A stretch of DNA of 30,421 bases from JBFMFE01 sp040752295 (GTDB lineage: Bacteria > UBP15 > UBA6099 > JBFMBQ01). The stretch covers positions 1 through 30,421 of the forward strand of contig JBFMFE010000066.1 in the NCBI GenBank assembly GCA_040752295.1. Reading direction: 5' to 3'. Below, piece by piece: positions 22,865 to 30,302 of this stretch (positions within the stretch are counted from its first letter, which is position 1; the number at the start of each line of letters is the position of its first letter). Below the pieces are notes generated by a model, which did not search any database, was not told the DNA's origin, and saw only the letters and a program-made list of their open reading frames with translations. The position numbers and the translations under genes are program-made.

Positions 22865-23941
22865 TTACAAGCCGAAACTGTGTTTCTTCCTGCTGATGCG
22901 GTACACGTACGCGAGGATTTCGGCGACAGCCCTGAACAGCGACGGAGGAACGAAGTCGCCGACGTCGGTCAGCTTGAAAAGGCTCTGGGCGAGGGGGCGG
23001 TCCACTATCACGGGGACGTCGTTTTCCTCCGCGATTTCCTTGATCCGCTCTGCGATTTCCCCGGCGCCTTTGGCGACCACTCTGGGGGCGTGCATTTCCT
23101 CCGCGACGTATCGCAGGGCTATGGCGAGGAAGACCGGGTTGGTTATCACCACGTCCGCCTGCGGCACTTCCCGCATCATGCGCATGAATGCGATCTCGCG
23201 CTGCCGCTGTCGTATGCGTGAGCGCACGAGCGGGTCTCCCTCGCGCTGTTTGTACTCGTCTTTGACTTCCTGCTTCGTCATCTTGATGCTTTTCTCGAAT
23301 TCGAATTTCTGGTAAACGTAGTCGAGCAGCGCGAGCGCCACGAGGGCGAGGGCGACCTTAAGCGAGAGGCTCGCGGTCAGTTTTCCCACGATCGCCATGC
23401 TCGCGCCCACGTCCATGTCCATCATTTCAATGAAAGAGGGAAGCGCCCCCACGATGGAAAAGTAGGCGATCGCGCCCACTATCGCTATCTTCACGATCCC
23501 CTTCGCCAGTTCCTGGACGGAGCGCATGGAGAGGATTCTCTTCAGTCCCGCGATCGGGTTGAGCTTGCCCGGGTTCGGCGTTATCGGGAACAGGGAGAAG
23601 ATGAACCCCACCTGGAGGACGTTGGAGAGCAGACCCACTATCAGGAGCACGACGACGAGGGGGGCGAGAATCCTCGCGCAGAAGAAGAGAATGCTCGTGA
23701 AAATGTATCCCACGTTGTCGTCGGTGAGGTTTGTTCTGAGCACCATCACGTGGGTGAAAACCCATCTTGTGTAATCGAGCAGGCGCTGGAAGGCGTAAGG
23801 TCCGTACAGAAGGAGGACCCCGAAGCCGAAGAGGAGGACAAGCGCCGATCCCACCTCCGCGCTTCTCCCGACCTGACCTTTTCTGCGCGCCTCCTGACGC
23901 CTTCGCGGCGTCGCCGGCTCGGTCCGTTCCTCGACGGCCAT
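22865..23941 (-). CDS. flhB: Flagellar type III export switch protein FlhB (NPVF variant)
   Basis: Export-gate protein that switches substrate specificity from rod/hook to filament. 358 residues: N-terminal EERTEPATPRRRQEARRKGQV typical of FlhB, four membrane segments (about 32-48, 88-108, 147-168, 190-209), and the cytosolic FlhBC domain with VVAKGAGEIAERIKEIAEENDVPVI. The autocleavage motif, normally NPTH, reads Asn268-Pro269-Val270-Phe271, so Thr and His are replaced. ATG 23941 follows GAGGGAGA. Last gene of the fliOPQR-flhB run; flhA, often next, is not present in the window. Confidence 0.93.
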   Translation of the reverse strand: MAVEERTEPATPRRRQEARRKGQVGRSAEVGSALVLLFGFGVLLLYGPYAFQRLLDYTRWVFTHVMVLRTNLTDDNVGYIFTSILFFCARILAPLVVVLLIVGLLSNVLQVGFIFSLFPITPNPGKLNPIAGLKRILSMRSVQELAKGIVKIAIVGAIAYFSIVGALPSFIEMMDMDVGASMAIVGKLTASLSLKVALALVALALLDYVYQKFEFEKSIKMTKQEVKDEYKQREGDPLVRSRIRQRQREIAFMRMMREVPQADVVITNPVFLAIALRYVAEEMHAPRVVAKGAGEIAERIKEIAEENDVPVIVDRPLAQSLFKLTDVGDFVPPSLFRAVAEILAYVYRISRKKHSFGL

Positions 23942-24027
23942 CTAAATCTCCCTCGCCCGCGGATTTTTTTCCGCCGCCCGCCCCGCCGGCGCGCACGCTG
24001 GTCGAAGCGCGCGCCGCCGGGCGCGGC

Positions 24028-24819
24028 TCAAGTGCCTCCCGCCATCCTGAACATGATGATCATGTCGCGGAACATATCATGAAAGTATCCCCTCATTACG
24101 TACGTGATGAACGCCATGGAAACGCCGAGCATGAAGAGTCCGACCATTATGTTGAGGGGAAGCCCAACGATGAAGATGTTCATTTGAGGAACGGTGCGGG
24201 CGATCAGCCCCATCGCAACGGTGACCACCAGAAGGCAGGCGATCATCGGAACGCCGACCTTGAACGCGATGATGAACGTTTTCTGGAGCAGCCCGACGAC
24301 CTCCCGGGTGAAGGGCTGGGACACGTGAAACGAGTCGAGCGGAACGTACCGGTAACTGTTCGCGATGGCGAGTATGAGAAGGTGATGTCCGTCCATGGCT
24401 ATGAAGATGAGCAGCGCTATGAGGAATTCGAATTGACCCAGTACCGAGACCTGTTCTTCCGACATCGGGTCAATGACGTTCACGATGCCGAAGCCGATCT
24501 GCATTCCGAATATCTGACCGGAAAGCTGTATGCCGGCGAAGACGGCAAGCCCTATCAGACCTATGAGCACGCCCAGCATGGACTCCCGCACCATCATGAG
24601 AACGAACGGGACGATGCCGTCGGGAATGGGCGGGAACGCGCCCGCGGTGAAGGGGAAGATGATGACGCTGAGCAGGAAGGATAGACCTATCTTTGCCATC
24701 GCGGGCACGGAGCCGCTTCCGAGCAGGGGCGAGAGGGCGATCATGGTCGCGAGCCTGCTGAATATGAGCAGAAAGTACTGGAACTCGAGGACGTTGACGT
24801 GAATCCAGTCGAGGTTCAT
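24028..24819 (-). CDS. fliR: Flagellar export-gate protein FliR
   Basis: One of the membrane components (FliPQR) of the flagellar type III export gate, present in one copy per gate. 263 residues with about seven hydrophobic segments; conserved stretches include FSRLATMIALSPLLGSGSVPAMAKIGLSFLLSV and GFGIVNVIDPMSEEQVSVLGQF, a FliR hallmark. Start ATG 24819 has GCGGGA upstream, weak. It lies 86 bases upstream of flhB and 40 bases downstream of fliQ on the same strand. Confidence 0.93.
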   Translation of the reverse strand: MNLDWIHVNVLEFQYFLLIFSRLATMIALSPLLGSGSVPAMAKIGLSFLLSVIIFPFTAGAFPPIPDGIVPFVLMMVRESMLGVLIGLIGLAVFAGIQLSGQIFGMQIGFGIVNVIDPMSEEQVSVLGQFEFLIALLIFIAMDGHHLLILAIANSYRYVPLDSFHVSQPFTREVVGLLQKTFIIAFKVGVPMIACLLVVTVAMGLIARTVPQMNIFIVGLPLNIMVGLFMLGVSMAFITYVMRGYFHDMFRDMIIMFRMAGGT

Positions 24820-24859
24820 TTTCGAGTCCCGCGGGTCACCTGGTTCCCTGACGTGGAGT

Positions 24860-25129
24860 TCACCTTACCAGGTCGGGAAGGCGCATGAAGAGGTCGGAGC
24901 CGAACGTGACCGTGACCTGAAGCATCCAGTGTCCGAAGAGGACAAGGGCGAGGATCACGGCGAGTATCTTCGGGATGAACGTGAGGGTCATCTCCTGAAT
25001 CGAGGTGACCGCCTGGAAGATGCCCACGAGAAGCCCCGCCACGAGACCGAAGCCCAGCAGGGGACCGGCAAGATAAAGCACCAGCATGATGGCCTTGGCG
25101 CCTATGTCCGCGACCATCGCGTCCGTCAC
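24860..25129 (-). CDS. fliQ: Flagellar export-gate protein FliQ
   Basis: Small two-helix subunit of the FliPQR gate, usually four copies per gate. The 89-residue length is standard; LVAGLLVGIFQAVTSIQEMTLTFIPK is the FliQ signature and LALVLFGHWMLQVTVTF the second helix. GTG 25129 with GGAAGGGAA upstream is the start. Between fliP (78-base gap) and fliR (40-base gap). Confidence 0.93.
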   Translation of the reverse strand: MTDAMVADIGAKAIMLVLYLAGPLLGFGLVAGLLVGIFQAVTSIQEMTLTFIPKILAVILALVLFGHWMLQVTVTFGSDLFMRLPDLVR

Positions 25130-25207
25130 GTCGGTGTTCCCTTCCGTTTCACGTCTTTTTCGCTTTCGCGGTTTCCGCCGTACCGCGCGCCGGGAACGGT
25201 TCCCCGC

Positions 25208-26017
25208 TCAGAAGTGGAAACTGAGCACGAGGGCGCGGGATATGAGCGTCCATCCATCTATCATCACGAAGATGAGGATTTTGAACGGCAGGGAGATCAT
25301 TATCGGCGGCAGCATGAGCATCCCCATGGACATCAGCGTGCTGGCGATCACCATGTCTATCACAAGGAACGGTATGTATATGTAGAACCCGAGCGTGAAA
25401 GCCGATTTAAGCTCGCTGATGATGAACGCCGGTATCAGCACGTGTGTGGGTACGTCCTTCTTGGTCGCCGGGGGTCGGGCGCGGGAAAGCCTGATGAAGA
25501 GAGCGAGGTCCCTGCGGCGGGTCTGCTTGAACATGAACTCCCTCACCGGCGCCTCCGCTTTCTTGAGGGCTTCCTGGTGCGTGAGCTTCTGCGCGAGGTA
25601 GGGCTGGAGCGCCTTTTCGTTTACTTCTTTGAACACGGGCGCCATGATGAAAAAGGTGAGGAAGAGGCTTATGCCGATGAGTATCTGGTTCGGGGGCATC
25701 TGCTGGGTTCCGAGGGCGTTCCGCGTCAGTGACAGAACGATGATGATGCGGGTGAACGACGTGAGCATGATGAGAAGAGAGGGGGCGAGCGTGATGATCG
25801 TGAGGAGGAAAAGTATCTGGAGAGAGAGGGCGACGTCCCTGGGCGATTCCGCCGCGTCAACGCCGAAGGTTATCTTAGGGATGGGAACCGGCTCGACCGC
25901 GGAAGCGCACCGGGCGGAAAGGGCAAAAACGGCGCATGCGGCGAGCATGACCGCCAGCGCCCCGGGAAAGAACGCTCCCGCTGAAATCCCCTTCGTCCGC
26001 CTTTCAAGACTCTTCAT
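25208..26017 (-). CDS. fliP: Flagellar export-gate protein FliP
   Basis: Core subunit of the export gate (five copies with FliR). 269 residues: cleavable signal peptide (about 1-40, FFPGALAVMLAACAVFALSARCASA), a first membrane pair SLQILFLLTIITLAPSLLIMLTSFTRIIIVLSLTRNALGTQQMPPNQILIGISLFLTFFIM, the soluble loop, and C-terminal FKSAFTLGF-like SELKSAFTLGFYIYIPFLVIDMVIASTLMSMGMLMLPP. All are diagnostic. ATG 26017 overlaps the end of fliO by 14 bases, implying coupling. Confidence 0.94.
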   Translation of the reverse strand: MKSLERRTKGISAGAFFPGALAVMLAACAVFALSARCASAVEPVPIPKITFGVDAAESPRDVALSLQILFLLTIITLAPSLLIMLTSFTRIIIVLSLTRNALGTQQMPPNQILIGISLFLTFFIMAPVFKEVNEKALQPYLAQKLTHQEALKKAEAPVREFMFKQTRRRDLALFIRLSRARPPATKKDVPTHVLIPAFIISELKSAFTLGFYIYIPFLVIDMVIASTLMSMGMLMLPPIMISLPFKILIFVMIDGWTLISRALVLSFHF

Positions 26018-26690
26018 GGAGCCGGGATAGTTTCTCCTTGAGTTTTTCCACGTAGGAGGACGTTCTCTTTCCCGCCTCGCGGGCGGGCTGTTTCAGGGAA
26101 CGGAGAAGCTGGTTGGAGAAAGATGCCGGAGCGAGGGGACCGGGCTTGTATTCCTCGAGGATGGTTTCCACCTCGCCCGGGTCGGTTATCTCCGTTATGA
26201 AGTTCATTCCCTTGTCCGTTGAAGCGACGAGAACGAGCTTGGTTCCCACCTGCACGAGATAAAGCGACCGGTTGATGCCGAGCTGAACCGTGTCGAGGAC
26301 CCGTATGTGGCGCCCCTTGACTTCCAGCCTCATTCCCCTGACCCACAGGAACCTGAGCATGTACGAGAAGACGAATATGAGCGCGATGACGGCGCCGAGT
26401 CCGAAGACGATCCGCCAGATGCTGTAAGCCGGGACGACGGGGGTTTCTCCCCCCCCTTCATCTTTCACGTAGTCTTCCTGAAGTTTGACGTCCGGCGGTA
26501 TAAGCTCTTCGTCGGTCGCCTTCTCGACGTTTTTCACCTTGTGATTCCGCGTTGGCGTTTTTTTTTGTTTTTCGCGGGTCTCCGCCGCTGTGCATTGCGC
26601 CGAGATGAGCGCCGCCAGAAGAGCGGCGAGGAAGACCGGTACGATGGATACGGCGGCGGTCGGCGCTTTGGGCGCGGTCGGCGCGTTCAT
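26004..26690 (-). CDS. fliO: Flagellar biosynthesis protein FliO
   Basis: Assembly factor for the FliP ring of the export gate. 228 residues: a signal/anchor segment (about 13-32), a charged periplasmic linker (33-87) of Lys/Glu-rich sequence, a membrane segment (about 92-115, RIVFGLGAVIALIFVFSYMLRFL), and the cytosolic FliO domain (RLEVKGRHIRVLDTVQLGINRSLYLVQVGTKLVLVAST). It is longer than Escherichia coli FliO because of the N-terminal signal and linker, a form common in other phyla. ATG 26690 sits at the very start of the predicted transcript, with no ribosome-binding site. First gene of the run. Confidence 0.85.
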   Translation of the reverse strand: MNAPTAPKAPTAAVSIVPVFLAALLAALISAQCTAAETREKQKKTPTRNHKVKNVEKATDEELIPPDVKLQEDYVKDEGGGETPVVPAYSIWRIVFGLGAVIALIFVFSYMLRFLWVRGMRLEVKGRHIRVLDTVQLGINRSLYLVQVGTKLVLVASTDKGMNFITEITDPGEVETILEEYKPGPLAPASFSNQLLRSLKQPAREAGKRTSSYVEKLKEKLSRLHEES

Positions 26691-26700
26691 CAGGGTTTCA

Positions 26701-26729
26701 TTATCGGGTCAAAACCCGCGGGGTTTCAA
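26701..26729 (-). promoter_or_regulatory. Sigma-28-like promoter of the fliOPQR-flhB operon
   Basis: Minus strand: GAAA (26724-26727), 15 bases, CCCGATAA (26701-26708), close to the FliA consensus TAAA-N15-GCCGATAA. The same bases give a sigma-70 reading TTGAAA (26724-26729), 18 bases, GATAAT (26700-26705). Start near 26693, about three bases before fliO ATG 26690. Confidence 0.6.
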
Positions 26730-26876
26730 CCCGTATCGTCTTTTTTAAAAAACCCTGCAAATTTATAACACAAGGACGGCAGACGCACAAGTTTGAACAC
26801 TTCCCGACACGAAGAAAGCGGCATTTCCTTCCATTGCCTTGTGAGGCGATGTTGAGCAATCGTCCCTTTTAAGCAG

Positions 26877-26917
26877 GGCGGGGTTTCCTTGCCTGCGGCA
26901 GGCAGGCGTCCCCCGCC
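26877..26917. repeat. Nested GC-rich inverted repeat
   Basis: Outer arms GGCGGGG (26877-26883) and CCCCGCC (26911-26917); inside is GCCTGC-G-GCAGGC (26891-26903) followed by AGGC. Shares an inverted 13-base word with the palindrome at 22742. Intergenic, so likely one of the genome's dispersed small repeats. Confidence 0.45.
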
Positions 26918-26998
26918 GTCTGATTTCACGATTTCGGCTTTTTGCGCCCGGATCAATATTCGGACCATCGCGGCGCGGAACCGGGGAGCGCGGAGGGA

Positions 26999-27027
26999 TT
27001 GATTTTAAGCCCGGACGGTGTTATCAT
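26999..27027 (+). promoter_or_regulatory. Promoter of the kinase - archaemetzincin - regulator operon
   Basis: TTGATT (26999-27004), 17 bases, TATCAT (27022-27027). Predicted start near 27034, giving an 88-base leader that contains two overlapping inverted repeats before ATG 27122. Confidence 0.6.
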
Positions 27028-27040
27028 TGTGGCGGATTCG

Positions 27041-27091
27041 ACATGTACAAATTTCGGACACACAGTGGTTGGACTGTCATGTCCGCATGAC
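27041..27091 (+). promoter_or_regulatory. Leader with two mutually exclusive hairpins
   Basis: Hairpin A: CGGACA (27055-27060), C, ACAGT (27062-27066), loop GGTTGG, ACTGT (27073-27077), CA, TGTCCG (27080-27085). Hairpin B: GTCATG (27076-27081), loop TCCG, CATGAC (27086-27091). They share bases 27076-27085, so only one can form. The segment starts with the 21-base word shared with 12879-12899. Confidence 0.45.
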
Positions 27092-27121
27092 TTTCCCTCC
27101 AAACGGTCGCGGCGGCAGGCG

Positions 27122-28303
27122 ATGGCTGGTACCCCCGACGAAAAAAAACAGTTTCTCGTCATAAGCAGCAGGGTGCACGACAGGAAGGATTTTCTCCGGG
27201 CGCTCGAGGAGAGGGGATACACGTTCGACCAGGTGCGGTCCGGCGAGGAAGCGGTGAAACTCCTGAAAAATCCCACGTACGAGTCGGTTTTCGTTGACCT
27301 CGCCCAGCCCGCCTTCTCCGAGGGAGACCTGCTCAAGAAACTCCGCCGGACGGACCCGCAGTTCATATGCCTCCTGATTTCGGAGACGCCTTTCGAAGGC
27401 GAAACCTACACTTACCTCCTTAAGCCGCCATACACGCGCGACCTGCTCATCACCCTCGACAGCGCCATCGAAAAGCAGAAGCTCATTTGGGAAAACATGA
27501 GGATGATAAGGGAACTCAAAGAGGCGAACGAGAAGCTGAAAAAACTCCACAGCGAGGCGCAGGAGGCGAAAGACGAGCTGGAGCGGACGCACCTCAAACT
27601 CCTCCACTCGGAAAAACTCTCCTCGATGGGACAGCTCGCCGCCAGCATCGCGCACGAGGTCAACCATCCCATCACCGTCATCATCATATACGCGCGGCTG
27701 ATGCTCGATAAGCTCAAATCGCTGGACATCCCCGAGGACGTGAAAAGAGACTGGCAGAGGTACCTTGAGATAGCCTACAGCGAGATGAACCGCTGCGGAA
27801 ACATGGTCAAGAACCTGCTCGAGTTCTCCCGCCACAGCAAACCCACGGTTAAAATGGTGCACCTCGAAACGATTCTCAACCGCGTTCTCACGCTGCTCGA
27901 GCACAAGGCGAATCTCCAGAACGTTGAGATCAGGCGCTGGATACACGACAGCGTTGAGATCATGGCGAACCAGGAGCAGATCGAGCAGGCGTTCATGGCG
28001 CTCACCGTCAACGCCCTCCAGGCGATGTCCGACGGCGGCGTTCTCACCGTCACTCTCTCGCTGGACTCCACCCCGTCAATGCCGGATCACGTCAGGATAC
28101 AATTCATAGACAACGGCTCGGGAATATCCGAGGAGAACCTGAAGGTGATATTCGATCCTTTCTACACCTCGAAGGAGGACGGCGTGGGGCTTGGGCTTTC
28201 GGTCGTTTACGGCATAATCACCAAGCACGAAGGCGAGATCACCGTGGAAAGCGAGGTGGGCAGGGGCACGATCTTCACCGTGCGGCTGCCCGGAAGAAAA
28301 TGA
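27122..28303 (+). CDS. Cytosolic histidine kinase with degenerate receiver domain
   Basis: A 393-residue soluble kinase. Residues 10-115 form a receiver-like domain whose acidic pair is missing (FLVISSRVHD where DD is expected) although Asp59 (FVDLAQP) and Lys101 (LLKPPY) remain; it is probably a pseudo-receiver. A coiled coil (about 115-168) leads to HisKA with phospho-His178 in AHEVNHPI, an unusual variant of HEINNPL, then HATPase with N-box TVNALQAM, DNGSGIS, a GVGLGLSVVYG box and GRGTIFTVRLP. No membrane segment. Overlaps the next gene by 4 bases (ATGA). With the sigma-54 regulator at 28887 it forms an NtrB/NtrC-like pair. ATG 27122 is chosen because the longer in-frame start lies upstream of the promoter. 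Confidence 0.9.
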   Translation: MAGTPDEKKQFLVISSRVHDRKDFLRALEERGYTFDQVRSGEEAVKLLKNPTYESVFVDLAQPAFSEGDLLKKLRRTDPQFICLLISETPFEGETYTYLLKPPYTRDLLITLDSAIEKQKLIWENMRMIRELKEANEKLKKLHSEAQEAKDELERTHLKLLHSEKLSSMGQLAASIAHEVNHPITVIIIYARLMLDKLKSLDIPEDVKRDWQRYLEIAYSEMNRCGNMVKNLLEFSRHSKPTVKMVHLETILNRVLTLLEHKANLQNVEIRRWIHDSVEIMANQEQIEQAFMALTVNALQAMSDGGVLTVTLSLDSTPSMPDHVRIQFIDNGSGISEENLKVIFDPFYTSKEDGVGLGLSVVYGIITKHEGEITVESEVGRGTIFTVRLPGRK

Positions 28304-28884
28304 GAAAGCCCGTCGTTTTCATGGTTTCGCGCGGCGTCCCCTCCGGCGTCATCAGGACGCTGAAAAGAGAGGTTCCGGCGGTCTTCGGCGCCCCGGTGCG
28401 CATCGAACGGGGAGTGGACGTCCTCGACGGCGCATACAATGAATCGCGGCGTCAGTACGACGCGATCCGCGTGATACGGAACGTCCTCGACGCGGCGCCG
28501 GAAACCGCCGCAAAGGCGATCGCCGTCGTCAACGAGGACCTGTTCATACCGGTTCTCACGCACGTCATCGGCGAGGCGCAGCTCGGCGGGAGCGCCGGCG
28601 CGCTTTCGATATTCCGCCTGCGGCTGGGGCTTCCCGGAGGCGGAAACCGCGAGGCGGTTTTCCGGCGGCGGGTTCTCGTGGAAGCCGTGCATGAACTCGG
28701 GCACACTTTCGGGCTGACCCACTGCGGGGACTTCCTCTGCCCCATGTCGGTTTCCACCGGCTCGAGACACGTGGACCGCAAATCCACGGCGCCGTGCGCC
28801 TCCTGCAGGTTCCTTCTCGACGGAACTCCCGCCGTTCCCGCGGCGGACGCACCCGTTTCAAATATCGCGGCAGGGCGGTGGTGA
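28300..28884 (+). CDS. amzA: Archaemetzincin-family zinc metalloprotease
   Basis: A compact metzincin-type peptidase of 194 residues. The zinc-binding core HELGHTFGLTHCGDFLCPM (residues 131-149) has the three His ligands (131, 135, 141), catalytic Glu132, Cys142, Cys147 and Met149 of the Met-turn; Cys166-x2-Cys169 follows 16 residues after it, matching the archaemetzincin pattern, in which the four Cys bind a second zinc. No signal peptide, so cytosolic. Substrates of the family are essentially unknown in bacteria. ATG 28300 overlaps the kinase stop, and the regulator's ATG lies two bases after its stop, so this gene is an integral middle member of the two-component operon. The last 20 residues (PAVPAADAPVSNIAAGRW) look disordered. 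Confidence 0.88.
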   Translation: MRKPVVFMVSRGVPSGVIRTLKREVPAVFGAPVRIERGVDVLDGAYNESRRQYDAIRVIRNVLDAAPETAAKAIAVVNEDLFIPVLTHVIGEAQLGGSAGALSIFRLRLGLPGGGNREAVFRRRVLVEAVHELGHTFGLTHCGDFLCPMSVSTGSRHVDRKSTAPCASCRFLLDGTPAVPAADAPVSNIAAGRW

Positions 28885-28886
28885 AC

Positions 28887-30266
28887 ATGAACGACAGGAA
28901 CGGCAAGGCGAGCATACTCGTCGTTGACGACGAGGAGATCGTGCAGATCGCGCTCAAAGACTGGCTCACCAATGACGGCTACGCCGTGCACACCGTCGGG
29001 AGCGGAGCAGCGGCGCTCGACACGCTCGAAGACGGGAACTGGGAACTTGTACTCCTCGACCTCAAGATGCCCGCAATGGACGGGATAGAAACCCTGAAGC
29101 GTATCCGCGCGGTTGACGAGTCCATGCCCGTGATAATCATGACCGCGTACGCGACGGTGGACACAGCCGTCGCCGCCATGAAGGAAGGGGCTTACGATTA
29201 CCTGGTGAAGCCTTTCAACCCCGAGGAAATGCTCCTGTCCATAAAAAAGATCATCGAACACAGGCGGCTCGTGGAGGAGAACATCATACTGAGGCGTTCC
29301 CTGACACGGCAGTACCAGTTCGGCGACATAATCGCGAAGAGTCACAGGATGCAGGAGATTTTCGAGCTTATAAAGACCGTCGCGCCGAGCAGCGCCACGA
29401 TTCTCATACAGGGCGAGAGCGGGACGGGGAAAGAACTGGTGGCGCGAGCCGTTCACGGCAACAGCCCCCGCTCCGAAAAACCGTTCATCGCTCTCAACTG
29501 CGCGGCGCTGCCGGAGACCCTCCTCGAGTCGGAACTGTTCGGTTACGAGAAGGGCGCCTTCACCGGCGCCGCTCAGGAGAAAAAGGGGCGCTTCGAGATC
29601 GCCGACGGTGGCACGCTTTTCCTTGACGAAGTCAGCGAGATGAACCTCAAGACCCAGGTCGAGCTGCTCAGGGTGCTGGAGGAGAAAGAGGTGACGCGCA
29701 TAGGCGGCGTCAGGACCGTCCCGGTGGACGTCCGCATAGTGGCGGCGACGAACGAAAACCTCCGGGACGCGGTCGAGAAGAAGAAATTCCGCGAGGACCT
29801 TTTTTACCGGCTTCACGTGGTGTGCATCGAACTGCCCCCTCTGCGGGAACGCAAGGAGGACGTGCCGATGCTCGCGGAGAACTTCCTGAAAAAGTTCAGC
29901 GTCCAGAACAGGAAGGACGTGAGATACATCTCGCTCGAGGCTTTCGACTGCATGATGCGGTATCCCTGGCCCGGAAACGTGCGCGAGCTTGAGAACACGA
30001 TAGAACGCGCCGTCCTGCTGTCCAGGTCCCGCGCGATCACGCCCGAGTACCTCCCCGAGTACGTCAGGAAATTCGGTCCCGAGCATGAGCCGGGCTCGCC
30101 GTCCGAAACGGATTCGCTGAGAGACGCGGAGAGGAATTACATCCTCGACACGCTGAAGCAGACCGACTGGAACGTGAAGCGCACCGCTGAGCTTCTGAAG
30201 GTGCACCGCAGCACCCTTTACAACAAGATGAAGCGGTACGGACTCAGAAGGGACGAAGGCGCGTGA
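28887..30266 (+). CDS. Sigma-54-dependent NtrC-family response regulator
   Basis: A 459-residue transcription activator: receiver (about 8-122) with DDEE, phospho-acceptor Asp58, Thr86 and Lys108; AAA+ domain (about 146-375) with Walker A GESGTGKE (176-183), GAFTGA sigma-54 contact loop (223-228), Walker B GGTLFLDE (241-248) and WPGNVREL; and a Fis-type helix-turn-helix (about 412-452, WNVKRTAELLKVHRSTLYNKMKRYG). All functional residues appear intact. Start ATG 28887 follows GGTGGTG; the longer frame from 28794 would run into the archaemetzincin gene. The cognate kinase is presumably the one at 27122. Its regulon is not visible here. Confidence 0.95.
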   Translation: MNDRNGKASILVVDDEEIVQIALKDWLTNDGYAVHTVGSGAAALDTLEDGNWELVLLDLKMPAMDGIETLKRIRAVDESMPVIIMTAYATVDTAVAAMKEGAYDYLVKPFNPEEMLLSIKKIIEHRRLVEENIILRRSLTRQYQFGDIIAKSHRMQEIFELIKTVAPSSATILIQGESGTGKELVARAVHGNSPRSEKPFIALNCAALPETLLESELFGYEKGAFTGAAQEKKGRFEIADGGTLFLDEVSEMNLKTQVELLRVLEEKEVTRIGGVRTVPVDVRIVAATNENLRDAVEKKKFREDLFYRLHVVCIELPPLRERKEDVPMLAENFLKKFSVQNRKDVRYISLEAFDCMMRYPWPGNVRELENTIERAVLLSRSRAITPEYLPEYVRKFGPEHEPGSPSETDSLRDAERNYILDTLKQTDWNVKRTAELLKVHRSTLYNKMKRYGLRRDEGA

Positions 30267-30295
30267 GCGCCCCGGCGAAGATTCGCCGCCGGCGC
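30267..30295 (+). terminator. Hairpin downstream of the regulator gene
   Basis: GCGCC (30267-30272 region), GGCGAA (30274-30279), loop GA, TTCGCC (30282-30287), and GGCGC (30291-30295) form an interrupted stem directly after the stop. The nearest T-run is 30312-30318, 16 bases on, so intrinsic termination is uncertain. Confidence 0.35.
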
Positions 30296-30302
30296 AGCCC
30301 TG

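Larger units (their letters stand above)
26691..27121. other. Divergent regulatory gap (431 bases) between fliO and the kinase operon
   Basis: Holds the fliO promoter at its left end, a nested GC-rich inverted repeat at 26877-26917, and the promoter and structured leader of the histidine kinase operon at 26999-27121. Between about 26730 and 26870 there are only short runs (TTTTTTAAAAAA near 26741-26752, a small GCCT-TGTG-AGGC hairpin at 26836-26847) and I see no gene. The frame open from 26942 has its better start at 27122. Confidence 0.6.

Noticed and set aside
23581..23588. Second sigma-28-like box CCCGATAA on the minus strand inside flhB
   Set aside because: No TAAA-like element 15 bases upstream, and it lies inside conserved coding sequence.
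26558..26566. Run of nine T (A9 in the fliO coding strand) as a slippage site
   Set aside because: The frame is intact through the run and no alternative frame gives a sensible product; the run encodes part of a Lys-rich linker.
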